From Roseisolibacter agri (lineage in GTDB: Bacteria; Gemmatimonadota; Gemmatimonadetes; Gemmatimonadales; Gemmatimonadaceae), in assembly GCF_030159095.1 (NCBI RefSeq), contig NZ_BRXS01000005.1, positions 372,001 to 436,000 of the forward strand: a DNA stretch of 64,000 bases, given 5' to 3'. Position numbers and translations under genes: made by a program. The notes under the pieces were generated by a model. The model was not told the DNA's origin and did not search any database. It saw only the letters and a list, made by a program, of their open reading frames with translations. This document shows, in pieces, positions 45,375 through 54,127 of the stretch. Every line of letters begins with the position of its first letter. Position 1 is the first letter of the stretch.

Positions 45375-46046
45375 ATGTTCGACAGCCAGGAGCTGGACGG
45401 GGTGCGCATCGCCGTGCTGGCGGCGGACGGGTTCGAGCAGGTCGAGGTGACGCGGCCCGTCAAGGCACTGGAGAAGCACGGGGCGGAGGTGGAGATCGTG
45501 TCGCTCCGCCCGGGGTCGATCCAGGGGATGAACCTGCTCTACCCGGGCAAGAAGATCGACGTCGACCGGACGGTGTTCACCGCGGACCCCGCCGCGTACG
45601 ACGGCCTGCACATCCCCGGCGGGTTCATCAACCCCGACTTCGTGCGGCAGAGCGACGAGGCGCTCGAGTTCGTGCGCGCGTTCGAGGCCGCGGGCAAGCC
45701 GATCGCGACGATCTGCCACGGCCCGTGGGTGCTCGTCTCGGCGGGTCTCGTGCGGGGGCGCCGCCTCACGTCGTGGCCCGGGATCAAGGACGACGTGCGC
45801 AACGCGGGCGGCGTGTGGGTGGACTCGCCGGTGGTGCACGACCGCAACTGGGTCTCCAGCCGCGGGCCCCAGGATCTGCACGCGTTCGACAAGGCCATCG
45901 TCGAGCACTTCGCCCAGGGCGCCGCCCACACCGGCCGCACCACGCCGGCCGCGGCGCGCGACGGGTCGTGGCAGCGGCTCCTCGCGGGCAGCGTCGCGGC
46001 GGCGACGGTCGGCCTCGTGGCCCGACAGGCGTGGCGGGCGCGGTGA
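45375..46046 (+). CDS. DJ-1/PfpI-family protein with C-terminal hydrophobic tail
   Basis: The 223-residue protein starts at ATG 45375 behind GGGAGG. The DJ-1/PfpI fold is evident: RIAVLAADGFEQVEVTRPVKALEKHGAEVEIVS, YDGLHIPGGFINPDF, nucleophile Cys in ATICHGPWVLVSAG, and RLTSWPGIKDDVRNAGG. Family members are glyoxalases, deglycase-like or stress chaperone/protease proteins. The last about 25 residues (WQRLLAGSVAAATVGLVARQAW) form a hydrophobic segment unusual for the family, perhaps a membrane anchor. Its stop overlaps a possible GTG start of the next gene. It heads a three-gene cluster with SRPBCC and alcohol dehydrogenase genes. Confidence 0.88.
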   Translation: MFDSQELDGVRIAVLAADGFEQVEVTRPVKALEKHGAEVEIVSLRPGSIQGMNLLYPGKKIDVDRTVFTADPAAYDGLHIPGGFINPDFVRQSDEALEFVRAFEAAGKPIATICHGPWVLVSAGLVRGRRLTSWPGIKDDVRNAGGVWVDSPVVHDRNWVSSRGPQDLHAFDKAIVEHFAQGAAHTGRTTPAAARDGSWQRLLAGSVAAATVGLVARQAWRAR

Positions 46047-46078
46047 ACGCGGTGGCGGCATCCACTCCGGAGGGACGG

Positions 46079-47137
46079 ATGGCAGCGCAACGCAGCGACG
46101 GCGAACGGCTCGCGAAGGCGCTCGGGTGGTTCAGCATCGGGCTGGGGGTCGCGCAGCTGGCGGCCCCGCGGCGCATGAATCGGCTGATCGGCGTCGACCC
46201 CGACGGAAAGAGCACGGCGACGATGCGCGCCATCGGGGTGCGCGAGATCGCGGCGGGCGTGGGCCTCCTCTCGCAGCCCCGCCCGACCCAGTGGGCATGG
46301 GGGCGGGTCGCGGGCGACGCGATGGACCTCGTGCTGGTCGGCGACGCCCTCAACTCGGACGACAACGACCGACCCCGAGCGGCGACCACGCTGGCCCTGC
46401 TGTTCGGGATCACCGCGCTGGACGTGTACTGCGCCCAGCGCCTCACCAACACACGGAGAGCCCCGATGACGACGGCAGTCGACGCGGAACGGCAGGAAGG
46501 CATCCGGGTCCGCAAGAGCGTCACCGTGAACCGGCCGGCCGACGAGGTCTACGCCTTCTGGCGCAACCTCGAGAACCTGCCGCGCTTCATGAAGAACCTC
46601 GAGTCGGTGCAGGTCACCGGCGGCGGGCGGTCGCACTGGAGGGCGAAGGCCCCGGCCGGGACGAGCGTGGAGTGGGACGCGGAGATCACCGACGACCGGC
46701 CGAACGCGCTGATCGCCTGGCGCTCGGTCGAGGGCGCCGAGGTGCCCAACGCCGGTGTGGTGCGCTTCCTCCAGGCGCCCGGCGGGCGCGGCACCGAGAT
46801 CCACGTCGACCTGCGCTACGATCCGCCCGCGGGCAAGCTCGGCGCCCTCGTCGCGAAGCTGTTCGGCGACGAGCCGGGTCAGCAGGTGGACGGCGACCTG
46901 CGGCGCTTCAAGCAGGTGCTGGAGGTCGGCGAGGTCCTGTACTCGGACGCGTCGATCGCCAGCGGGCTGCGCCCCGCCCATCCGCCCGAGGGACAGGCGC
47001 CCCAGCTGTACGACCGCGAGGAGGCCATCCTCGCCGAGCGGTCCGCCGACACGGCGGCCACGACGAGCAACCGGGACCGCGCCTCGAGCACCCCGCCGGG
47101 CGAGCCCCGCCCGTCGAGCGCGATGCCGCGCCTCTGA
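46079..47137 (+). CDS. Membrane-domain and SRPBCC (polyketide cyclase-like) fusion protein
   Basis: The 352-residue protein starts at ATG 46079 (MAAQRSDGERLAKALGWFSIG) behind GGAGG. A GTG at 46043 overlapping the DJ-1 stop would add 12 residues. The N-terminal about 125 residues form a small membrane-like domain (LGWFSIGLGVAQLAAPRRMNRLIG, GVREIAAGVGLL, AATTLALLFGITALDVYCAQ). An SRPBCC/START-like domain follows from about 140 (VRKSVTVNRPADEVYAFWRNLENLPRFMKNLESV, HVDLRYDPPAGKLGALVAKLFG). The C-terminus is a polar, disordered tail. The SRPBCC fold binds hydrophobic ligands; its role here is unknown. It lies 24 bp before the dehydrogenase gene. Confidence 0.85.
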   Translation: MAAQRSDGERLAKALGWFSIGLGVAQLAAPRRMNRLIGVDPDGKSTATMRAIGVREIAAGVGLLSQPRPTQWAWGRVAGDAMDLVLVGDALNSDDNDRPRAATTLALLFGITALDVYCAQRLTNTRRAPMTTAVDAERQEGIRVRKSVTVNRPADEVYAFWRNLENLPRFMKNLESVQVTGGGRSHWRAKAPAGTSVEWDAEITDDRPNALIAWRSVEGAEVPNAGVVRFLQAPGGRGTEIHVDLRYDPPAGKLGALVAKLFGDEPGQQVDGDLRRFKQVLEVGEVLYSDASIASGLRPAHPPEGQAPQLYDREEAILAERSADTAATTSNRDRASSTPPGEPRPSSAMPRL

Positions 47138-47161
47138 CCCGCCCCACGAGAGGAGGATGAC

Positions 47162-48343
47162 ATGAGAGCGAACTGCTGGATGGGCACGCAGCGCGTGGAA
47201 GTCCGCGACGTCCCCGATCCACAGATCCTGAACGAGCGCGACTGCATCGTGAAGATCACGAGCACCGCGATCTGCGGGTCGGACCTCCACCTCTACAACG
47301 GCTTCATGCCGACGATGGAGAAGGGCGACATCCTCGGCCACGAGTTCATGGGCGAGGTGGTCGAGTGCGGGCGCGCGGTCAAGAACCTCAAGGTCGGCGA
47401 CCGCGTCGTCGTCCCGTTCACGATCTCCTGCGGGGTGTGCAACGCCTGCCGGGCCGAGGCCTTCTCGTGCTGCGAGAACTCGAACCCGATCCCGCAGGTC
47501 TCCGAGGCCGTCGTCGGCCATCCGCTGTGCGGGTTCTTCGGCTACTCGCGCCTGACCGGTGGCTTCGCGGGCGGGCAGGCGGAGTACGCGCGCGTGCCGT
47601 ACGCCGACGTGGGGCCGCTCAAGATCGAGAACGGCTTCACCGACGAGCAGGTGCTCTTCCTGTCGGACATCCTGCCGACCGGCTACATGGCGGCGGAGAT
47701 GTGCGACATCCAGCCCGGCGATTTCGTCGCGGTGTGGGGCGCCGGCCCGGTGGGGCTGTTCGCGATGGCGAGCGCGAAGCTGCTGGGCGCCGAGCGCGTG
47801 GTCGCGATCGATCGCTTCGACTACCGGCTGCAGCGCGCCGTCGCGCGCGCCGGCGCGACCGACGTGATCAACTACGAGCAGCTCGACGGCACGACGGTCG
47901 TCGACGCGCTCAAGGAGCTGACCGGCGGCCGCGGCCCCGACAAGTGCATCGACGCGGTGGGGATGGAGGCGCACGCGCCGGGCCTCGCCTACGCCTACGA
48001 CCGCACGAAGCAGGCGCTCAAGCTCGAGATCGACCGGCCGATCGCGGTCCGTGAGGCGATCATGGCGTGTCGCAGCGGCGGCACGGTCTCGATCATCGGC
48101 GTCTACGGCGGGATGGTGGACAAGTTCCCACTAGGCTCCCTGATGAACCGCGCGATCACGATCAAGACCGGGCAGACGCACGTCCCGCGCTACATGAAGC
48201 CGCTGCTCGGCCGCATCGAGCGCGGGGAGATCGACCCGACGATGGTGATCAGCCACATCCTCCCGCTGGCCGACGCTCCGAAGGGGTACGACATGTTCGT
48301 CAACAAGATGGACGGCTGCGAGAAGGTCGTGCTCAAGGCGTGA
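47162..48343 (+). CDS. Zinc-dependent alcohol dehydrogenase (formaldehyde dehydrogenase-like)
   Basis: The 393-residue protein starts at ATG 47162 with a strong GAGGAGG site. It is a medium-chain dehydrogenase with catalytic zinc residues in TAICGSDLHLYNG and GHEFMGEVVE. Structural zinc cysteines lie in CGVCNACRAEAFSCC, and the Rossmann nucleotide loop reads VAVWGAGPVGLFAMASAKLLGAERVVAIDR. The insertion around VGHPLCGFFGYSRLTGGFAGGQAEYARVP matches the glutathione-independent formaldehyde dehydrogenase-like subgroup. It oxidises an alcohol or aldehyde with NAD(P)+; the exact substrate is unknown. With DJ-1 and SRPBCC it forms a likely aldehyde or general stress operon, closed by a hairpin. Confidence 0.92.
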   Translation: MRANCWMGTQRVEVRDVPDPQILNERDCIVKITSTAICGSDLHLYNGFMPTMEKGDILGHEFMGEVVECGRAVKNLKVGDRVVVPFTISCGVCNACRAEAFSCCENSNPIPQVSEAVVGHPLCGFFGYSRLTGGFAGGQAEYARVPYADVGPLKIENGFTDEQVLFLSDILPTGYMAAEMCDIQPGDFVAVWGAGPVGLFAMASAKLLGAERVVAIDRFDYRLQRAVARAGATDVINYEQLDGTTVVDALKELTGGRGPDKCIDAVGMEAHAPGLAYAYDRTKQALKLEIDRPIAVREAIMACRSGGTVSIIGVYGGMVDKFPLGSLMNRAITIKTGQTHVPRYMKPLLGRIERGEIDPTMVISHILPLADAPKGYDMFVNKMDGCEKVVLKA

Positions 48344-48353
48344 CGACCGGGGC

Positions 48354-48383
48354 CGGGCGGCGGGAGCAGCGCCCCGCCGCCCG
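48354..48383. terminator. 11-bp hairpin after the dehydrogenase gene
   Basis: CGGGCGGCGGG (48354-48364) pairs exactly with CCCGCCGCCCG (48373-48383) around an eight-base loop, starting 10 bases after the stop codon. It fits a terminator of the DJ-1/SRPBCC/ADH operon. No T-run follows. Confidence 0.6.
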
Positions 48384-48433
48384 GGCCGGAGCTCGCATCC
48401 CCGTCGTAACCGCCGCACGTCCCCTTCGCGCCG

Positions 48434-51133
48434 ATGTCGCACCCTCCGCCACCCGCCGCCCCGGATGGCGCCACCGGCGCCGTGCCCGTCGAGGTGGTCG
48501 GCCGCCTCTTCGCCCTCACGCGCAACCTGCTCTGCGTCACCGGACCGGAGGGGACCTTCCTGCACGTGAATCCCGCGTGGGAGCGCGCGCTGGGGTGGAC
48601 GGTCGACGAGCTGCTGGGGCGGCCGCTGCTGGACTTCGTGCACCCGGACGACCGCGTGGCGACCCTGGCGGCGAGCAGGACGGTCCGCTCCGACGGCGCG
48701 CTCGACCCGTTCGTGAACCGCTTTCGGTGCCGCGACGGGTCCTATCGCTGGCTCTCGTGGATCGTCTCGGCGCCGGACGCGCAGGGGCGCTGCCACAGCA
48801 TCGCCACCGACGTCACCGCGCAGCGGACGGCCGAGGCGAGGCTCCGGGCGAGCGAAGCGCTCCTCCGCGAGACGCAGGAGATCGCGAGCATCGGGAGCTG
48901 GAGCTGGGAGGTCGGCACGGGGGCGACCACCTGGTCGGACGAGCTGTACCGCATCCACGGCTTCGCGCCGGGGGGCGTGGAGGCCTCGTACGAGCGGTTC
49001 ATCGGCCTCGTGCATCCCGACGACCGGGCGCGGGTGACGGCGGACCACGCCGACGCGGTGCGCGTCGGCGGCGCGTTCGCGCACGACTACCGGATCGTCC
49101 GGCCCGACGGCACCGAGCGCACGCTGCACTGCCGCGGTCGCGTGACGCGCGGGCCCGAGGGCGCCGTCGTGCGCGTCGCCGGGAGCTGCCAGGACGTGAC
49201 CGAGCGCGTGCGCACGGTGGAGGCGCTGCAGGAGAGCCAGGCGCGCTTCGACCGTGTCGCGGCGAAGGTGCCCGGCATGGTCTTCCAGTACGTCCTCGCC
49301 CCCGACGGCACCGAGGCGCTGCCGTACGTGAGCGCGGGGGCGCGCGAGATCTACGGGCTCTCGCCCGAGGCGATGCAGCGCGATCCGCAGGAGGCGTTCG
49401 CCCTCGTGCACCCCGACGACCGTGCCGAGTGGGCGCGGACGGTCGCCGCGTCGGCCGCGACGCTCGAGCGGTGGGGCTGGGAGGGCCGCCTGCTGCTGCC
49501 CAGCGGCGAGGAGCGGTGGGTGCAGGGCGCGGCGCAGCCGCAGCGGCAGCCCGACGGCAGCATCCTGTGGGACGGCCTGCTGCTCGACGTCACCGACCGC
49601 CGGCGCGCCGAGGCGCTCGCGCGCCGGCAGTACGAGCTGCTGCAGGCGATCCTCGACCACATCCCGGCGATGGTGACCGTGACGAGCGCGACGGGCGAGC
49701 CCGTGTTCGCGAACGCGGAGTGGACGCGCCTCAGCGGCTGGAGCTGGGCGGAGGCGCGCACGCTGGACCTGCTCGCCGAGCTCTATCCCGATCCGGCGGA
49801 GCGCGCGCGGGTCGTGGAGTTCACGCGCGCCGCCACGGGCCGTCCCGGCGAGTTCCGGATGCGGAGTCGCGACGGTCGCATGCTGCAGACGAGCTGGGCG
49901 ACGGTCGCGCTGTCGGACGGGTCGGTCGTCGGGCTGGGGCTGGATGTGAGCGAGCGCGGCCGGCTCGAGTCGCAGCTCCGGCAGGCGCAGAAGATGGAGG
50001 CGGTCGGGCAGCTGGCCGGCGGGGTGGCGCACGACTTCAACAACCTGCTGCAGGTCATCATGGCCAGCACCCGCTTCGCGCGTGAGACGCTCCCTTCCGG
50101 AACCCCGGCGGCCGAGGAGCTCGCGGCCGTCGAGGAGGCGACGGCCCGTGCGGTCCAGCTCACGCGGCAGCTCCTCGTGTTCAGCCGGAAGCAGCTGCTC
50201 AAGGCCGAGGTGCTCGACCTCAACCGCGTGGTGGAGGGCGTGACGCCCATGCTGCGCCGGCTCATCGGCGAGGACATCCGGGTGCTCACGATGCCGGGCG
50301 CGTCGCTGGCTCCGGTCGTCGCCGATCCGGGGCAGCTCGAGCAGGTGCTGATGAACCTCGCCGTCAACGCGCGCGACGCGATGCCGAACGGTGGCACCCT
50401 GCGGATCGAGACCGCCAACGTCGACGCGGCGGCGGTCGAGGCGCTTCACCGCGGGGACGTGGTCGAGCCGGGCGCCTACGTGCGCCTGACGGTGCGCGAC
50501 ACGGGGGTCGGCATGGACGAGGGGACGGTCGCCCGCATCTTCGAGCCGTTCTTCACCACGAAGGCGTCCAGCCAGGGGACCGGGCTCGGCCTCTCGACGG
50601 TGTACGGCATCGTGAAGCAGTCGGGCGGGCACGTGTGGGTCACGAGCGCGCCGGGCGACGGGACGCGGTTCGACATCGACCTGCCGGCCGCGGCCGCCCC
50701 CGCGCCGTCCGGTGTGGCGGAGACCGCCGCGCCCGGCGTGGGGCGCGGCACCGAGACGGTGCTGCTGGTCGAGGACGACGCGGCCGTGCGCGCGGGCGTC
50801 GGCCGGATCCTGACGCGCGCTGGCTACACCGTGCTCACGGCCACCGATGGCCGGGACGCGCTTCGCGTGGCCGGAGCCTCCGCGCGGCCGATCCACCTCG
50901 TGCTGACCGACATCGTGATGCCCGAGATGAACGGCCGGGAGCTCGTGGAGCAGCTCACCGCGCGCTACCCGGAGCTGCGGGTGCTCTGCATGTCCGGGTA
51001 CACGGACGACGAGATCGTCCGGCGAGGGCTCGTGGTGCCGACCATGGCGCTGCTCGAGAAGCCGTTCACCCCCGAGCGCCTGCTCGACGCGGTGCGCGCG
51101 GCGTTGCGCCGGACGGCGCGTCGCGAGGGCTAG
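48434..51133 (+). CDS. Four-PAS hybrid histidine kinase / receiver protein
   Basis: The 899-residue cytosolic protein starts at ATG 48434. PAS domains lie at about 20-135 (LTRNLLCVTGPEGTFLHVNPAW), 140-260 (IASIGSWSWEVGTGATTWSDEL), 270-395 (VAAKVPGMVFQYVLAPDGTEAL) and 400-510 (DHIPAMVTVTSATGEPVFANAEW). HisKA carries His533 in LAGGVAHDFNNLLQV and HATPase shows VLMNLAVNARDAMPNGG, DTGVGMDEG and GTGLGLSTVYGIVKQ. The C-terminal receiver has Asp826 in LVLTDIVMPEMNG. It has the same domain plan as the hybrid kinase at 1748 with three more PAS domains. No dedicated output protein is adjacent. Confidence 0.92.
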   Translation: MSHPPPPAAPDGATGAVPVEVVGRLFALTRNLLCVTGPEGTFLHVNPAWERALGWTVDELLGRPLLDFVHPDDRVATLAASRTVRSDGALDPFVNRFRCRDGSYRWLSWIVSAPDAQGRCHSIATDVTAQRTAEARLRASEALLRETQEIASIGSWSWEVGTGATTWSDELYRIHGFAPGGVEASYERFIGLVHPDDRARVTADHADAVRVGGAFAHDYRIVRPDGTERTLHCRGRVTRGPEGAVVRVAGSCQDVTERVRTVEALQESQARFDRVAAKVPGMVFQYVLAPDGTEALPYVSAGAREIYGLSPEAMQRDPQEAFALVHPDDRAEWARTVAASAATLERWGWEGRLLLPSGEERWVQGAAQPQRQPDGSILWDGLLLDVTDRRRAEALARRQYELLQAILDHIPAMVTVTSATGEPVFANAEWTRLSGWSWAEARTLDLLAELYPDPAERARVVEFTRAATGRPGEFRMRSRDGRMLQTSWATVALSDGSVVGLGLDVSERGRLESQLRQAQKMEAVGQLAGGVAHDFNNLLQVIMASTRFARETLPSGTPAAEELAAVEEATARAVQLTRQLLVFSRKQLLKAEVLDLNRVVEGVTPMLRRLIGEDIRVLTMPGASLAPVVADPGQLEQVLMNLAVNARDAMPNGGTLRIETANVDAAAVEALHRGDVVEPGAYVRLTVRDTGVGMDEGTVARIFEPFFTTKASSQGTGLGLSTVYGIVKQSGGHVWVTSAPGDGTRFDIDLPAAAAPAPSGVAETAAPGVGRGTETVLLVEDDAAVRAGVGRILTRAGYTVLTATDGRDALRVAGASARPIHLVLTDIVMPEMNGRELVEQLTARYPELRVLCMSGYTDDEIVRRGLVVPTMALLEKPFTPERLLDAVRAALRRTARREG

Positions 51134-51159
51134 GCGCGATCGTCCGCGACGCCGGGCCG

Positions 51160-52341
51160 TCAGCCCGCGATCGACTCGACGAGGAGGTCGAGCCCCTCCT
51201 CCGCCACGTCGCGCGCGATGGTGAGCGCGGGCAGCAGCAGCAGCGCTCCATCGTTCGTGTCGAGCAGCAGGCCGTTCCGGCGGCAGCGCTTCTGGATCGC
51301 GTCGGCGCGCGCCTCGTCGTGGATGTCCACGGCGAGCGCCATGCCCCGGATGCGGAGCTCGGGCTCGTCGTCGAAGGGCATCTGCAGGAATCGCTCGCGG
51401 AAGTACTCGCTCATCCGCTCGACGCCGCGCAGGAGGGGGCCGCGCCGCCGGATGAGATACTTCATCGTCGCGATCGCGACCGCGGTGCTTCGTGGATGCC
51501 AGCCGTACGTCGAATAGACGTTGCCATGCTCGCGGAGCGACGCGGCCACGTCTTCCGTCATGAGCACCGCGCCGATGCCCGAGACGCCGCCGGTGAGCGC
51601 CTTCGCCACCGTCATGATGTCGGGCTCGAGATCGAAGTGCTCGCACGCGAAGAGGCGTCCGGTGCGCCCGAAGCCGCTCGCCACCTCGTCGGCGATCAGC
51701 ATCGTGCCGAAGCGGCGACACAGGCGCTGGATCTCCTGCGCGATCTCGCGCGTCGGCTCGGTCACGCCGAGGTTGATCGAGATGGGCTCGAAGATGAACG
51801 CGGCGACGTCGCGGCGTGCGAGCCGTTTCCGGATGCGCTCGAGCGCGCGCTCGTCGAGCGGCGTCCGGATCTTCGCGCAGTTCGGCAGCAGCGCGGGCAT
51901 GTGCTCGCGGTAGCTCGATTCGCCGACGCTGAGCGCGCCGATCGTGTTGCCGTGGTAGCTGTCCTCGAGCGAGAGAAAGCGGCGACGGCCCGTGTGGATC
52001 ATCGCTGCCTGCAGCGCGATGTCGACGGCCTCCGATCCGCCCGTCGCGCGAGCGCACCTGGCGAGGCCGCGTGGCGCGACCGACACGAGCAGCTGCGCCA
52101 GCTCACCCCACGGCTCGTACGCGTAGCCCGGGTACACGTAGTCGGGACCCCGGAACGACCGCGCGACGCGCTCGAGCGGCGGATGTCCCCACCCGAGATT
52201 CCCGACGCACCATCCCGTCAGGAAGTCGACGTATCGCCGTCCGCGCTCGTCGAAGACGTGGCTGCCGCTCGATCGCGTGATCTGCAGCTCCGGCTCGCGA
52301 TCGCTGACGACGTAGCGGCGCACGGCGCGGGGAATCGCCAT
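51160..52341 (-). CDS. Class III PLP-dependent aminotransferase
   Basis: The 393-residue protein starts at ATG 52341 behind a GGGGGG stretch. It shows the class III fold: GSHVFDERGRRYVDFLTGWCVGNLGWGHP, substrate loop ATGGSEAVDIALQAAMIHTGRRRFLSLEDSYHGNTIGALS, LIADEVASGFGRTGRLFACEHFDLEPDIMTVAKALTGG with the PLP-binding Lys, and YSTYGWHPRSTAVAIATM. Members transfer amino groups between ornithine, lysine, GABA or similar omega-amino donors and 2-oxo acids. The substrate cannot be assigned. It diverges from an unknown gene at 52547, and its 3' end lies 26 bp from the convergent hybrid kinase. Confidence 0.88.
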   Translation of the reverse strand: MAIPRAVRRYVVSDREPELQITRSSGSHVFDERGRRYVDFLTGWCVGNLGWGHPPLERVARSFRGPDYVYPGYAYEPWGELAQLLVSVAPRGLARCARATGGSEAVDIALQAAMIHTGRRRFLSLEDSYHGNTIGALSVGESSYREHMPALLPNCAKIRTPLDERALERIRKRLARRDVAAFIFEPISINLGVTEPTREIAQEIQRLCRRFGTMLIADEVASGFGRTGRLFACEHFDLEPDIMTVAKALTGGVSGIGAVLMTEDVAASLREHGNVYSTYGWHPRSTAVAIATMKYLIRRRGPLLRGVERMSEYFRERFLQMPFDDEPELRIRGMALAVDIHDEARADAIQKRCRRNGLLLDTNDGALLLLPALTIARDVAEEGLDLLVESIAG

Positions 52342-52451
52342 TCAGTCCCCCCGTGAAGCGAACGTGCGGGATCTGCCCGCTGGCGTGCGGCAGTAGGCAT
52401 GCCAGGCCCGGGCCTCGGGCGTTCCGTCCCCGATCGACGTGCGCGACGGGC

Positions 52452-52471
52452 TTCCCGGTTTCCCGGCAGCG
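52452..52471 (+). promoter_or_regulatory. TTCCCGG direct-repeat motif, copy D
   Basis: TTCCCGG-T-TTCCCGG-CAGCG on the plus strand, 75 bases before the gene at 52547 and pointing toward it. Both heptamers are exact. Two GCGAGAGACG direct repeats (52516-52525, 52535-52544) follow closer to the start codon. Confidence 0.5.
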
Positions 52472-52546
52472 GCGGCGCCGCGCCGACGTCAGTGTTCGGT
52501 GCCGGGCATCGGCGCGCGAGAGACGTATCGAGACGCGAGAGACGCC

Positions 52547-53386
52547 ATGACGATGCACAACCTGGATCTGGGGATCCCACTCACGCGCGAGCAGTGGGAG
52601 CAGTTGGGCCACGGTGCGGATGCGCGCCCCGACTTCGGCGTGCTGCGGTGGGCGCCGGCCGAGTTCGACGTGATCCGCGTGGCCGTGCGGGAGGACGAGC
52701 TCCCGGAGGGATGGCGTCCGGCGGCTCCGCGCGCCGACGCACGGGTCTCCGACCGCGAGGTCGCGCGCTTCCGCTGGAACGACGGCCGCCCGTACGCCGA
52801 GGTCGACCCGCCGAGCGCTCCGGAGCCGCCCGCGATCACTGCGGCGGAGCGCGCGACGCTGGATGCGCGGCTCGACCACTGGGTGCGCGAGCGCTGGCAC
52901 ATCCTGCTGCGAGAGTCCGGCATCGCGTACGACCGCGGTGCGCTGCCGCCCGAGGAGCCGTATCCGGCGACCGGGCGCCCCGGCGCGGCCGCGACGACGC
53001 GCTCCGCACGTGGGAGCACGGGAGGACGCATGGGTGAGCACGAGACCGATCGCACGCGCGGCGGCGACGCGGCGCGGCGTGAGAGCGGGCAGCCCGGCGG
53101 CGGACAGGGCCGCCGTGACGAGATCGGCGGGCGCACGGGCGTCTGGCCGCGCGGCGCCGAGGGCGTCCCGCCGGACGCGGAGGTGCGCATGGAGGGGGCG
53201 CTCGGCGGCGGCGACTACGACGAGGCGGGCGGCTCGGAGCTCGTCTACCGCGACGGCCAGCTCCTCGGCGGCCTCACCGCCGGACCGGACGGCGAGCCGA
53301 CGATCGACATCCACGGCGGGGACCGTCCGGACGCCGACCGGCGGCCGCCGCGGGGACCGGACGAGCGCGACGCCGGGATGCGCTGA
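52547..53386 (+). CDS. Two-part protein of unknown function with disordered C-terminus
   Basis: The 279-residue protein starts at ATG 52547 (MTMHNLDLGIPLTREQWEQLGHG). The N-terminal about 155 residues look folded, with helical and charged segments (REVARFRWNDGRPYAEVDPP, RLDHWVRERWHILLRESGIAYD). From about 160 it is low-complexity and hydrophilic (Gly/Arg/Asp-rich, GGDAARRESGQPGGGQGRRDE), with a more ordered patch GGSELVYRDGQLLGGLTAGPDGEPTIDIHGG. I do not recognise the family. It is followed 49 bp later by the ABM-fold gene and may share its transcript. A TTCCCGG repeat motif and GCGAGAGACG repeats precede it. Confidence 0.7.
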   Translation: MTMHNLDLGIPLTREQWEQLGHGADARPDFGVLRWAPAEFDVIRVAVREDELPEGWRPAAPRADARVSDREVARFRWNDGRPYAEVDPPSAPEPPAITAAERATLDARLDHWVRERWHILLRESGIAYDRGALPPEEPYPATGRPGAAATTRSARGSTGGRMGEHETDRTRGGDAARRESGQPGGGQGRRDEIGGRTGVWPRGAEGVPPDAEVRMEGALGGGDYDEAGGSELVYRDGQLLGGLTAGPDGEPTIDIHGGDRPDADRRPPRGPDERDAGMR

Positions 53387-53435
53387 CCCCGGCACGCGCG
53401 TGCGACGCACATTCGGACATGACTGGAGGCACTCG

Positions 53436-54053
53436 ATGGTCAGCCGTGGTCTGCTCGTTCGACTGGAAGCCAGAGCGGGGAAGGAGGCGGACGTGGAAGC
53501 GTTCCTCCGTGCCGCGCTGCCCCTCGTGCAGCGGGAAGCGGGAACCACGGCGTGGTTCGCCGTGCGCTTCGGGCGCGGCGAGTACGGCATCTTCGACGTC
53601 TTTCAGGACGACGCGGCACGTGACGCGCACCTCGCCGGACCGGTGGCCCAGGCGCTCGAGCAGCGCGGCGGTGAGCTCCTCGCGAACGCACCGCGCATCC
53701 GGAAGCTCGTCGTGCTCGCGAACAAGCTGCCGACGGCCGGCACGCGCGAGCCGGACACGAAAGGCCTGCTGCTCACGTTCCGGGCGAAGTCCGGACACGA
53801 GCCGGAAGTCGAGCAGTTTCTGCGTGACGCGCAGCCGGTGGTCATGGACGAGCCCAGGACCACGGCGTGGTTCGCGATCCACACCGATGAAGGCGAATAC
53901 GGCATCTTCGACGTCTTTCCGGACAACGGCGGCCGATTCGCCCACCTTGCCGGCGGCGTTCCGCGCGAGCTGGCGAAGCACGCGCTCACCCTGCTCGGCT
54001 CGATGCCCGACCTGGAGATGCTGAACGTGGAGGCCGAGAAGCTCGTGGCCTGA
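53436..54053 (+). CDS. Tandem ABM-fold (antibiotic biosynthesis monooxygenase-like) protein
   Basis: The 205-residue protein starts at ATG 53436 behind GGAGG. It is an internal duplication: residues about 5-95 and 107-200 each contain the ABM ferredoxin-like pattern. Compare TTAWFAVRFGRGEYGIFDVF..HLAGPVAQAL with TTAWFAIHTDEGEYGIFDVF..HLAGGVPREL. ABM-fold proteins are small quinone or heme monooxygenases and their non-enzymatic relatives, and usually act as dimers; here one chain could supply both halves. Catalytic activity cannot be judged. It probably shares a transcript with the gene at 52547. Confidence 0.85.
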   Translation: MVSRGLLVRLEARAGKEADVEAFLRAALPLVQREAGTTAWFAVRFGRGEYGIFDVFQDDAARDAHLAGPVAQALEQRGGELLANAPRIRKLVVLANKLPTAGTREPDTKGLLLTFRAKSGHEPEVEQFLRDAQPVVMDEPRTTAWFAIHTDEGEYGIFDVFPDNGGRFAHLAGGVPRELAKHALTLLGSMPDLEMLNVEAEKLVA

Positions 54054-54127
54054 GGCTCGATGGCCCTTGGGCTCAGCGCTTTTCGTGGGCCCTCATGCTT
54101 CACCGCCGTGTCGCCGTCGTGAAGCAG

